Below are positions 49,901 to 61,310 of a stretch of 64,000 bases of DNA, one piece after another. This DNA comes from Vanilla planifolia. Its lineage: Eukaryota; Streptophyta; Magnoliopsida; Asparagales; Orchidaceae. Both the position numbers and the translations under genes were made by a program. Position 1 is the first letter of the stretch; each line of letters starts with the position of its first letter. Location of the stretch: NCBI GenBank assembly GCA_023846275.1, contig CM043870.1, positions 7,315,527 to 7,379,526 of the forward strand. The letters are read 5' to 3'. The notes below the pieces were generated by a model. The model was not told the DNA's origin. It saw nothing but the letters and a program-made list of their open reading frames with translations, and did not search any database.

Positions 49901-50135
49901 ACGAGACAGATAATCACACATAAATCTGACTATATTCCACCAAAGCGCTTCCAAAGTATCCACTGCAAGGTCGTGGATCTAATGACAGAAGAATTGGGAT
50001 GAACAAACTGGATTGATTGAAAATTGAAATGTACATAAAAAAAAGGAAGAGATAAAGATGTAATTGGTTTGAGACACCGCAATCTCACAGTTTATCAGCT
50101 TTCGACATGACTTTATCCGGGTCAGGAGTCGCCAT
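40987..50135 (-). CDS. GSNAP: Gamma-SNAP (gamma-soluble NSF attachment protein), nine exons
   Basis: An adaptor that recruits the ATPase NSF to spent SNARE complexes so they can be taken apart and reused in membrane fusion; it acts on the cytosolic face of membranes. Exons on the minus strand: 50135-50089, 48835-48768, 48694-48610, 48503-48345, 48268-48131, 44579-44501, 42117-42038, 41774-41645 and 41088-40987. Every intron is GT-AG and the phases agree throughout. The joined frame is 888 bases, 295 residues, against about 291 in Arabidopsis GSNAP (At4g20410). Recognised parts: MATPDPDKVMSKADK at the start, TRWSADWKGATGLYEQA, PWDAAKHMESAAALAKEL, HYRRASELYIECGR, CKAYLSAIIVYLY, and IIRLARKLPTGD near the end, with the conserved acidic ...LDEDDLT tail. 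The protein is a stack of TPR-like helical hairpins. No break is seen. Exon 6 is more diverged than the rest. Confidence 0.96.
41089..41644 (-). other. Gamma-SNAP intron 8
   Basis: Donor GTACTT after GCG, acceptor TGGTGCAG before ATCATC. The 109-codon plus-strand frame at 40789-41118 only runs antisense to the last exon and this intron. Confidence 0.85.
42118..44500 (-). other. Gamma-SNAP intron 6 (2.4 kb)
   Basis: Donor GTCCTT after TGCAAG, acceptor TTTTGCAG before GCATAC. No exon-like sequence with gamma-SNAP similarity and no clear mobile element was seen inside it. The 80-codon minus-strand frame at 42526-42768 is unrecognised. Confidence 0.8.
44580..48130 (-). other. Gamma-SNAP intron 5 (3.55 kb)
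   Basis: Donor GTAAGC after CTTGAAAA, acceptor TCTTGCAG before GTACACGG. The intron was enlarged by repeats, including a decayed RTE-type LINE in the opposite direction (46917-47700). The rest is AT-rich without recognisable content. Confidence 0.85.
46917..47700 (+). mobile_element. Decayed RTE-type LINE fragment in gamma-SNAP intron 5
   Basis: Read on the plus strand, the text follows the order of a plant RTE-clade reverse transcriptase: KKAYNKVQQENIW (family: EKAYDKVPREVLW) near 46946, then IKVIKNTH, then a weak DKTP.YMT.VDDIVLDNET block near 47163 (family: DEVPWCMLFADDIVL.DET), where the usual FADD is changed to VDD, and SKVIYVNRSKKT further on. Each matching stretch is short, with many stop codons and frame changes between them (one TAG follows the first block at about 47000). 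It is old and inactive. It lies antisense to the host gene, inside an intron. Confidence 0.75.
48836..50088 (-). other. Gamma-SNAP intron 1 (1.25 kb)
   Basis: Donor GTGAGA after AAACT, acceptor TCTTCAG before AACTAAGC. The split codon CT|A restores Leu in ADKLTKLSF. Nothing else was recognised in it. Confidence 0.9.
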
Positions 50136-50300
50136 GGCTTCTCTGATCCGAGGGATTCCTTTCTCCTATTTTTCTCCCAGTCGTCAACCCTTCTCTCGTC
50201 CACACCAAAATATCTGTCCTCTCTATAATATAGAAAATAGCGGTGGAATAAATAGGAGTATTGTCTTCCAAGGTGCCACATTTATCTTAAAAAATAAATT
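50136..50300 (-). promoter_or_regulatory. Gamma-SNAP 5' leader and candidate core promoter
   Basis: Upstream of the ATG at 50135 the minus strand reads a purine-rich leader. TATATTATA at 50232-50224 is a candidate TATA element about 90 bp from the ATG, which would leave a leader of about 60 bases. This rests on position and sequence only. Confidence 0.4.
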
Positions 50301-53300
50301 GATATGTTACTAATTGTGTAACATATTTTCTATTTTGTCGAAAACAAAAAACAAAAAAACAAAATGCCCAATAAGACCGATTAACAGCCCACCAATGAGA
50401 AGCTTAGGCTACTTTGTTTTTCAATTTTTCATGATTAGACTCAAATACACCTTGGTTAGCAAGATAAATTTAAATTAGAATAGTTTGATATTCAATAAAT
50501 AAAAATAAAAAATGATAAAAATAATCATATTATTTGATTATTGATTTTAGAGTATTTTATATATATATCAATTAGTAAATGATTCAAGATATTAAATGTC
50601 TATTTAAGACCTAAATGTAAGAGATTTTTAGATGAATGTTAAAAATAAAAATTTTAACTAAAAAAAGCATGCATGATTACTTCAATGATGCCAATACATT
50701 AGATATCTTTCTTAAGGAGATGCCTTCCCTTTAAGTGGTACATAAATATCTTTTACAACAAGGGACTTCTTTTTCAAGCAAAACTACCAACCCTTGAAAG
50801 GAAATAGAGGGGCTCTCACTTTTTAAATAACTTCTATAACTAAGCTCTAATGGGAATTATTATCATACCCACCTAGCCATGCATTTAATAAAACTTGATA
50901 ATACACACAAACCTTAAAAATATCGACCACAATAGAGGAAGTGGAAAATCTCGAGGATACAATTAAAAATTAGACGAGGGATACCAAATATGGAATAAAA
51001 TCTATGTTTTCTTAACAAAAAAATATCAATGCATGAGTATACCTCATAAGGTATCACCATCCAATAAAATCTATAGTAATAACCTTATATAACATTTAAA
51101 TACAAATAAGACATGATTACAAGATATTCCAAACAAGTTCTTTAATAGAACTCAACATAAAATACTCTATCTTAAGATCTTATGTCGCATTTTGCTAGAT
51201 ACCCTTAGTTATATACAATTCTGTGTTGATCTATAATATAAGAAGTAATTAATATAAAATATTCAACAAACAAATTGATATCTATAACCAAATAGTATAA
51301 AATATAATATGCAGCATATAAATAAAAAAAGAATTGAGAGCAATAACAAATATACACAACATCTAAGAAGCAGTGAGAAAAATGTTACTGATATACACAT
51401 CTATGTGCTTAAATATATGCCATGCTCATGTATGCTCGTATACTCATATCATATAGTATTTTTCTTTTAATCATTTCTTATTTTTACAAATTTTCATGTC
51501 TCATATTTTCACATATTTTCATATTTTTATTTTTAAAGGCTTTAATTTTTCTTAATAATCATTATTTCTACTTCATGAGATCTCAGATCATCACATATCT
51601 TTATGACATCATCACATCTCTAGATCTTAATTTGTTATTAGCCAAGTTATCGTAATCACATCAATCTTGCCTATTATCACCATGCACAAAAATATTAGTA
51701 ATAACGAAGCTTCTAATTAGAGTCATCTTCATAGATTATAAGTATAAGGTTTCATGTCATCTCAATAATATTATATTTACTTATCATTACCTTGCATGGA
51801 GTATTAGTTATAATAGGGCTTATCTCATTATATCAAGTAGTTAAGGGATGACATCATAAAAAATCTCAATATTATTTATCATTTCATGAGATATGATCAT
51901 ATAGATCATCAAGATTTAATGGCTAATTTCACTATTTATTCATTTTCTTATCATTTTATTTCACTTTCACATTTCATTTTATTTTCTCATTTCATATTTT
52001 AATACTTATAGTAATATATATATATGTATATATATAATCAATTGATGTTAAGTAATTACACTCAGATCACATTCATCATGTCAATATATTTCATTATATA
52101 TAACAATAGCTTATTTATATCATAGTTATTTTAGTCAAATTACTAATAAATTTTTTTAAAAAATGGATGTTTTTTCTATCATTTTTTTCTTTTATGTTGT
52201 CTGTTACATCAACATGAAATTCATTCGTGATTATCACAACATGTTTGCCTCTCCATAAATAATATTATCAAAATTCTAAATTTTGCTTAATGTTTTCTAC
52301 ATTTTCATAATTTGCTCAAATATTATATATATTTATTTACTAAAAGCATTATTAAACAAAGTTACTAAAAAACATCCAACATTTTCTTAAAATCTACTAC
52401 TTTCTTTTTGCACATATCATCTAGTTGCTCCAACGTATGGTATGACAGCCTTAACACACTAAACATTGCATAAATAATTGATCATCTAGAGTTCTATTGA
52501 AAAAGGGCTTTATATAACTATTGTTAAGTTAGCATTCACATATCTTCTGAGAGTCATCAACATATGATACACTATTTAGACAAATGGTACATTAGGTTAT
52601 TGGTATATTATCTAAAACTCTTGAGTGAAGGTGCTCACTACAATTACTTTTTGATGTATAATAGTAGACTTGACATAAGGTATGTTGACCTCTACATAAA
52701 GTGCATGGGTTGCAAACTGAAAGGTGCAATTGTTTTAATTCCACACCAAATCTAGTCTAAATCAAATTCAACATGGAGCAATGCCAAAACACAACATGAT
52801 AAGAATCTAAGGAATAAAAGACATATCAAAACCAAAGTTTCTTAAATCCTTTTATGCAAAATATAAACTAAGGCATTTTTAATACTCTTTTCCCTTAAGA
52901 ATCCCTAATATCTCTTACTACAATTGCCCTCCAAATTCTTGCTTTGGCTTGTAACAACATTAGCTTAAGTTTTTGTATATCTTACCTATTCTCTTAGTAA
53001 TCCCCTTCTTAAGATCTAACTTCTACATGTTTCTCAAGCAATCCACTTAGCTCAACATAGTTCCTAAGAAAAGGACTCCTCCTTTTATAATATTAATGAA
53101 AAAAATAAATAAAATAATATAAATGTTTGATAAAAGTCATTAACTTCAAAAAATTTTGAGAAATTCAAATGCCATATATAATTTATAAATTATATACTAA
53201 TAAATTTCTCATGATATGTTAAAACAAAAAATTCTTAAGTTACTTGCAGCTTGGCACATATGTTTAGATACTAAAAATCTCCAAATCCTCAAAATATTAC

Positions 53301-53685
53301 TGCATGCAATAAAGCTACTAATATCACATATTCAAATACATCTATTTATCATATTTAAACTTTTGATTGTTATAATTATAGTCAAAAGTCTACATCAGTG
53401 ATTTTTTGAGTAAAGGATAAAGTTATAATTTTAAATTTAAAAATATTTTTAAAAAATTGGTTGCAAAGTTATATGAGGGCTATCAAAAGAGATTCACCAT
53501 AGTTCTAAAGAGATTATAGACAGATCACAAATTTTCCACTTATCATAGGCTAAGTAAAGCCCCAATATATTGAAAAACTTAATAAATACTTTTTTATGAC
53601 AATTAATATTGATAATAATATAGTCATAATTAATAAAATATTGTATCACAAACACAAACATTTTTATATATCTATATATTCATGT

Positions 53686-53750
<65 letters not shown>

Positions 53751-54204
53751 CATTATTAAAAATTAAATATATATTTATATAACATACTCAAATAAATGTA
53801 TTGTATGTAAAGTTTCTAAATTTCTTAAATATGAGAATTTTCAATACAAAAATGTACATTTTCTAAATAGTTTATAATAATCATAATATATGCATGATTC
53901 TTAAAATATGAAAAAAAATATAAAATATTATAGAGAAAAATATTTAAGAGTGTGATGAAGTTGATTTCATGGAAATCAAAAGTGAAACACTGATTTGACA
54001 AAAGATCATAATTTTATAAAATAAATAAAGCTTTTAATGAATTAATATAAGGATATAATAAATCCTTGATTAAGGTATATGTGGGTAAGTACTGATTAAA
54101 AAGAAAAAAAAAAGAGAAGATGAGAAATATTCTTTAGAATAATGAAAAAATATGTGGATTATGCCAATTAACAAAATAAATCATACATAGTTTTTAGTAT
54201 TGGA
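50301..54204. other. Gene-free AT-rich region
   Basis: No gene, RNA gene or element was recognised. Reading frames at 51422-51655, 52564-52755 and 53216-53401 are short, AT-driven and unrecognised. It includes short TA runs near 52016-52035 and a long one at 53690-53746. Confidence 0.5.
53690..53746. repeat. (TA)n microsatellite
   Basis: A pure TA run of about 57 bp. Confidence 0.95.
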
Positions 54205-56800
54205 TTGTGAGAAAGATTTTAAGTTAACCCCAAGGAATCACAGCTCCAAGTTATTAAATAAATCTTTTAAGTATCTTATTGTTATTAAATCTTTGGTTTT
54301 ATGGTATCTTAGATGTGAGGTTGGATTTGATTAAATAGCACATACAAATGCTAATTTTGCTGACAATAAGAGTGACAGGAAGAGTATCTTTGATATGTAT
54401 TAGCTAATTGGTGGTTCATTAATTCCATGGGCTTGCAAAAAGAAAGAATTGTGTGCATTATCAACAATTAAGGATAAATACATTGCTACAGGCAACTATG
54501 TTGCTTAAGAGCTTTGGATCAAATACTAGCTAATAGACTATGGCTTAGAATTTACCTAAATTCTAATATTTTGTTATAATTCTAATACTATATTTCAAAA
54601 GAACTTATCTATCATTTTAGGACGAAGCATATTGAGTTGAGAGACCACTTTATCAGAGAACATGTCTAGAAGAAAGAAAACTTTAAAAGCCTTTAACAAA
54701 CTTGGATTGATTTTAGAAGTTATTAACAGTTTTGAATGATTAAAAAAGGAGAAAACTTAGTGTGCTAGAGTACCAACTATCATTCATTATGCATTGTAGT
54801 ATTGTATCATTTGTTATTTTTTTTTTTTGAATTTCATCTACATTATTTTTTTCTCTAGCTTTGGTTTTATAGTCATCAATGGAGAGATTTTTATAACTTT
54901 AAGAATATTATTCACAAAACCAAGCTATGCAATACTAATGTGTGGTTGAGATTTATGCAAATGTAGTTTTGAGTATTTGATAGATGTTCTTAATACTTGG
55001 AGCAATGATTCAAAGCTTAAAGAAGATGAACATTAAGGAACTTAGCCCATAGTACTTTTTTTTATCATAGTGAGATGCTCTTTATGGAGTGGGTAAACTT
55101 AAGTTTTTGAACTATAGTACTCATGATTAGGGTTACCATGCTTAACTTTTATCTTTTAAAGTTAAGGCACTTAGGTCATCATTTGATTTCATGCATCATG
55201 TTTTATAAAAGTAAAATATCATTTTTATATTTTTATGAGCTAAAATCATGCACTAATTAATCAAAAAATAAAGTTTTAAAAATGTTAAGTTATGATTATT
55301 ATAAAAGGTATCATTTTTGTGAAATTGTTTTCATGATTACTGAGAATTGATTATCTTTGTATCTTCCAAGCTTATAAAACACACTAATACTATCATTGTA
55401 TCATAACAACAAATCTTAATTTTTTTTCTTTTGTTATTGCATAATATGAAGTTCATGTATTGTACTTGTACATGCTTGAATTATCATGCTTTAATAGTAT
55501 ACATATATCATATATTTATCATATAAGTACATGGTCAAACTCTCAGGTTTTCATCAAGTACTAGAATGTTAATGCATTAAATTTTTATGATCATTGTTAA
55601 ACTTAAGGGCACAAACTTGTCATCATACTAATAAATAACTATATTATAGGAGTACGTTCATCACTTAGTATATATTATACATAGTAGATGATCTATGTAT
55701 CAAACTAGTATAATTAATATTAAAATTATTAGTTTATATATTTTTAAGATTCTTTATTATCATATTATAATAGTAATATTATATGAGTATATTTAATTAT
55801 TAAGAATTTTTTTAGTATTAGGATGATTTATGCATTTGATTAGTATGATTAGTGTTAACTATTAGTTTATATATTTTTTGGATTCTTTATTGTAGTAGTA
55901 TAATGATAGTAATGTTGTATTAATATGCTCAGTTGTTAACAATTTTTGTAGATATATAAGAATGATTTAAAATTAAATTAATACATTAAGTTCTATACAC
56001 TTTTGTCACTATCATACAAATATGATAATATATATCGAATAAGTATGATATATATTCCAATCAGATTAAATTAAGTATAATATACATTATACAAGCATTT
56101 ATAGTTCTAAAATCACAACATATGACATTTTCCTATGAGTATGGCTTTTATGCAAAGATGTATCATACAATCAGATTAGTATAATCAATTTCAAAGATAA
56201 AGCATTACATTTTACTTTGGAGTCATTTAGTACAAAAGGCTTCTTAGATTTGTATGGTACATTACTTTAAGTTTATTATCACTAGTTGTATCGTCTAATT
56301 ATTGGAATGAATCTGTTTGGACATTATGACCATGAGATGATCTACTTGATATACTAATATGTTTAGAAAGATAGTTGTTTAATGGCTCTTTTCTAATTAT
56401 TTTGAAAATTATTTTTACACATTGCTTGTTACAAATTTTTTTTGGGTTGCATTTAATATAATAAGAGTTTAATTTTAGAAAATCTTGGGAATGAATGTTT
56501 CAAATTGCAAGATTTATATTTCTGAATAAAAAGCTAAAGGCTGAGAAGCAAGTTATGCATTTCATTATTATTCTTGTTATAACAAAGGAATTCCTTTATA
56601 TTTCAGTTTTTGTTCATCATTACTTATTTTATTATAGTATTCTACATTTACATTAGATTATACCATAATACTTGAAATAGGATTTACGATTTTATGTAAA
56701 GCTAAATAACAAAAGCAAAAACCCTATAATACTTATTTATTTTTATTTTTGCTTCATGTCTCCTTTGAGTACTTAGTTTTTGTAAGGGTTTAACTCTACT
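54205..56800 (+). mobile_element. Ty1/copia fossil block 1: RNase H end plus LTR-like part
   Basis: 54205-~54770 reads, in short stretches, like the end of a Ty1/copia polyprotein (RNase H: a DRKS block, an LIGGSLIPWACKKK-like block, an LSTIKDKYIAT-like block, then LWIKY). From about 54770 to 56800 comes non-coding, probably LTR, sequence. The whole block aligns in order with 58505-61310, for example at CTCTAGCTTTGGTTT, TGAGATTTATGCAAAT and TTTGAGT-TTTGATA. It is old and broken in several places. Confidence 0.7.
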
Positions 56801-57429
56801 TATTGTGACAAAAGAAAGTGATTTTATTAAAGAATCCTAGTTAGATAAATTGGGGATATATATAGGCATTGATTAGATTGAACCACATAAAATCCTTGTT
56901 TCCTCTTTTTATTTGAATTTTCTTTTTTTTCTTCCAAAATTTCTTGATCTTGTTCACTATAGCAGTTTACAATGTGCAATCTTAAACATAGTTATTGTTG
57001 AATCCAACCTATCGTTATTTTTATATTCAAGTTGTGTTGAAAATTTTTAAAGCTTTAATTTTGTGCTCAGAGTTTATATGTTGTTGTATCAAGTTAAAGT
57101 TTTATAAGTTCTAAACTTAAGAAAATTTTTAGTTTGTAGCTTGCTATACTTTTCATAGTTTCTAATTTTTTACTTCACATTTAGTGTCTTTGATTTGCTG
57201 TAATATTTATAAGGTGTTGTAATCATAAGTTTTCTTTTAATTGAAGAGATTGTTGTAAAAAGATTTAAGTTCTTAAATTTGACAAGTCATCGCTCTCTTA
57301 TAGATTTTATCCTTCATAATTTATATCAAGTATAGAAAAAAATTTCTAATATAAGTTTTAATCGCTCAACTGTTTGCCTAGGATAATGTTATTCTAAGGG
57401 AAGGAACTTCTTCTCATAAGGCTCCATTA

Positions 57430-57680
57430 TTTAAAGGTGTGTATTGCTTATTGGAAGAATTAAATGTGCTTGTTTTTTTAAATCTATTAATTTTGAAGTT
57501 TGGGATATTGTTGAACATTGTTTTAGCTTTCCCACAAAGGTTATAAATAATAAGATTATGAGAAAACTACTTATTGAACTCACACCTCATAAAAAACATA
57601 AAGAAAACATGCATGATATTTTAGAACATTCAAAGATTGACGTTACAAAATTGTGACATGATTTATTAAGTTGAGTAAGT
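57430..57680 (+). mobile_element. Ty1/copia gag scrap
   Basis: A short stretch reads like the start of a copia gag: an IKCACFFKSINFEVWDIVEH block followed by FSFPTKVI. It follows a non-coding stretch after the first LTR-like part, where gag would be expected just downstream of a 5' LTR. Only a remnant survives. Confidence 0.65.
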
Positions 57681-57689
57681 GATAACATC

Positions 57690-58504
57690 TTAAGTATTAA
57701 GCATAAAATTTTATAAAGAGATTTTTATCACATCTATACAGATAAAATAGAGAGTTTAAGGTAAAATCTATGTGAAATAATAAAAATTATAACTATAACT
57801 TTGGATTATTACTAAAGAAATAAAAGTTGTTAAAAGATACACATCTTTTTACAATGATGTATTATAGTTTCATTGGTGTTGGCATTTGGAGCATTAAAGA
57901 TAAAAAAGATGATGTGGTAGTGATTGGGGTCAGTAGAAAACTTGGCAAAAAAGGGTAACGAGCTGGTAAGCTAGGATTTGGAACCTTGTTGAGTAAGTGG
58001 TGTTTTAGTGATTAGATCAAGAGCATGAAAAGATGGTGGGTGAAGACTTATGGTATTGGTAAATACAAAAATTTATTTGGTTATCGACTCTCTTAGTGGA
58101 AGATCTCTTATCTTCAATCCTTATCCCTCACAAGGGATTCAGTTAGCTCTCTTAGTGAAAGATCTCTCAATTTTGATCCTTATCTCTAACAAGAAAAATT
58201 AAAATCTCTTCAACCAGAGTTGGTTGCAAACATTTTGTTCATAAAAGTGGAAGCACAAAAAATCAAAGAAAATTTATTCCATCATTTCATCTCTTTTTAT
58301 ATAGTAAACATCCTTATTAATGGGGACCTAAAAGGTTCATAAGTAAGTTTTTTAAAAAAATAAAAAAAATTATAAAATTAATTAAATTAAGTAATTCCAA
58401 ACTGGTCATGTATTTTGGCAGCAATAACGATAAGTGATAAAGTGGTGGGGCAAGTGGTACAGGCGAAGCTGTCAGTCTAATTTTCAGGTAGGCACAAGTC
58501 AGGA
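57690..58504. other. Spacer between copia fossil blocks, with a short tandem duplication
   Basis: No gene is seen. A ~49-bp segment starting CTCTCTTAGTG-AAGATCTCT occurs twice, at 58086-58134 and 58145-58193 (59-bp offset). The rest may be remains of retroelement internal sequence. Confidence 0.5.
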
Positions 58505-61310
58505 AGAACATAATTTCAAGCAAACCCCAAGAAATCATACCTCCAAGCTACTAAGCATATATTTAAGTATTTTATTGGCACCAAGTCTTTGAGTTTGTGA
58601 TATCCTAGATGTGAGTTTTGATTTCTTTTAATAATATATACAGATACTAAGTTTATAGACTACAAGAGTGACAGGAAGTGTACATTCGATATGTGCCAAC
58701 TAATTTGTGGTTCAATAATTTCATGGGCCTACAAAAAGAAGAATTGTTTTACATTATCAACAACTGAGGCTAAATGGATTACTATAGGTTGCTATGTTGC
58801 TCAAGTGCTTTGGATCAAAAAGTAGCTAATAGACCATGGTTTAGAATTTATCAAATTCTTATATTATATGAACATTCTAATGTTATTTCTCATTCAAAGG
58901 ACCTTATCCAACATTCTAAGATTAAGAATATTGAGTTAAGATACCATTTCATTAGAGAACATATCCAAAAGAAGGAAATTTAGTTATTCTTTGTTCCATC
59001 TTATGCTCCATTAACTAATATTTTCACTAAATAATTATCTTTTGAAACCTTTAATAGACTTATAATATTTTAAGAGTTATTAACGTCTTTGAGTAATTAC
59101 AAAAAGCTGAAGAATTTAGTGTGTTAGAATACCAACTATTAGTTTACAATAAGCATTGTTTTAGGGGGGGTATAGATTTAAAGGGAGCTGATATTAAATT
59201 GTATCTTTTGTTGTGCATTAAGTTACTATATCTTTTGCTATTTTTTTGAATTTTATTTACGTTTTTTTCTCTAGCTTTGGTTTCATAATTATCAAGTGGG
59301 ATATTATTATACCTCCATGGAAGTTGATCACAAAACTAGACTATGTACTACAAATATATTATTGAGATTTATGCAAATATGGTTTTGAGTGTTTGATAAA
59401 TGTTGTTTAACAATTGGAGCAAGGATTCTAATCTTGAAGAAGATAAGCATCAAGGAATTGTGCTCTTGGTGCTTCAACTTTTAGATCATGGAACTTGAGA
59501 TGCTCTCTTTAGAGTGATAGTTAGTTAAGACTTTTGGTCAACCACAAGGAGTTTAACTATATTATTCAAGAATTTTGTTAAGACATTTAACTTATATTCT
59601 TTAAGGTTGTTTCACTTGGGATGATCATTATATTTCATGCATCATGTTTTAGAAAAGCAAAAAAATATTATTTTAAGTTTTTTAGTTGAAATCACACATT
59701 AATCAATTAAAAATAAAGTTTTAAACATGTTATGTTTGTCATACATGATGTCATTTTTGTATAGTTGTTTTTGTATTTGTTGTGAATTGAGTTTACTTTT
59801 GGTTCATACAAAGCTTATTTTTTATTTGTACATTAGACTTTTGCCTCTTAGTTATTGTGTTTTTGGTTAAGGTTGGATACATATGATTATTTCTTTTGTA
59901 TAGTGACAATGTGATTTAAGTTTTTATTTAGGAACTATAAGCCATACAATATGAACTTTTTGTGTCATATATCTATGTTTATAATACTTAAGTTTTTTTT
60001 TGTGGATATAGTACATGCTAATACAATCATTGTATCATAATAGTATGTCTCAATTTTCCTTTAGCTTTTGTTGTCATATATCATGAAGCTCTTGCATCAC
60101 ACTTACACTTGCTTAAATTATAGTACTTCAGTGTCTTATATGGATCATATTTATCATACAAGTACATTTTCAAACTCTTGGGATTACTAAATGCATTACA
60201 CTTTTATGATAATTATATTGTAGGAGCATGTCATCACTCAATATATGTTCAACATAATTCTAAAATGATATATGCATCCAACTAAAATGATTAGTATTAT
60301 AACTATTAGTTTATATATTTACTAGATTCTTTATTATCATATTATAATGATGGTAGCATCTTATTATTTGTGTTAATAATTGTTCTACAAGTACTAAGAT
60401 GATTTGTGCATCAAACTAGTACGTTTAGCATTAAAATCATTAGTTTATTTAGTTTTTGGATTCTTCATTGTCGTACTATATGGTATGTTCAATTTTTAAG
60501 AATTTTTGTTGCAAAATAGGGATGACTTAAATTTGAACTAATGCAACAAGTGTTTACACTTTTGTCACAGTTGAACAAATGTAATAATGTGTATTATATT
60601 AGTATTATTTGTATTCTATTCGAGATAAACTATGTATAACCTCCATTTTATAGCATTTGTAGTCTATGATCATAACATATAGTAGTGATCTATCTTTAGA
60701 TTAGTATGATCAATATCAAAGCTTAAGCATTACTTTCAATTTTGAAGTCGTTTAGTAAGAAGCATCTTGAAATTATATGATATACTATTTTAGGCCTTTT
60801 AGTTCCAATCACATCCTTTAATTATTGGCTTTATTTTTATATTAACCTCTAGCTATGAAATGATTTGCTTGATGTACTAATATTTTTAGATAGGCAGTGA
60901 TCTAATGGCTATGTCTAATCTATTTTGAAAATTCTTTTCAATCATTGCATGTTCCAATTTTTTTTGGAAATTTATTTTATATAGATAAAGTTTAATTTCA
61001 AAAAACCATAGGAATAAATGTTTCAAATTGCAAGATTCATACTTTTGATTAAAAAACTAAAGATCACGAACATTTCACTATTATTCTTATGTAGCAAAAC
61101 ACAAAGCACTTGATTTGTGTTTCATTTTTTCTTCATCATTATTGTTTTTTTATAGTATTCTACATTTGAATTATATTGTGTCATAGTACCCAAAGGAGGA
61201 TTTGAGATTTTAGAATTATGTAAAGTTGAATTGATAGAAGTTTAAACCTTGTAATATTTAGCTATCTCTATTTCTATTTAGTGTCTCCTTTGAGCACCAA
61301 TTTTTATACA
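58505..61310 (+). mobile_element. Ty1/copia fossil block 2: RNase H end plus LTR-like part
   Basis: 58505-~59150 again reads like the copia RNase H end (DRKC block, ISWAYKKKN, LSTTEAKW, then LWIK), followed by a G-rich TTTTAGGGGGGG polypurine-like tract at about 59159-59170. LTR-like sequence follows to about 61310. It aligns with block 1 over its length. It is better preserved than block 1 in the RNase H part but clearly broken. Confidence 0.75.
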
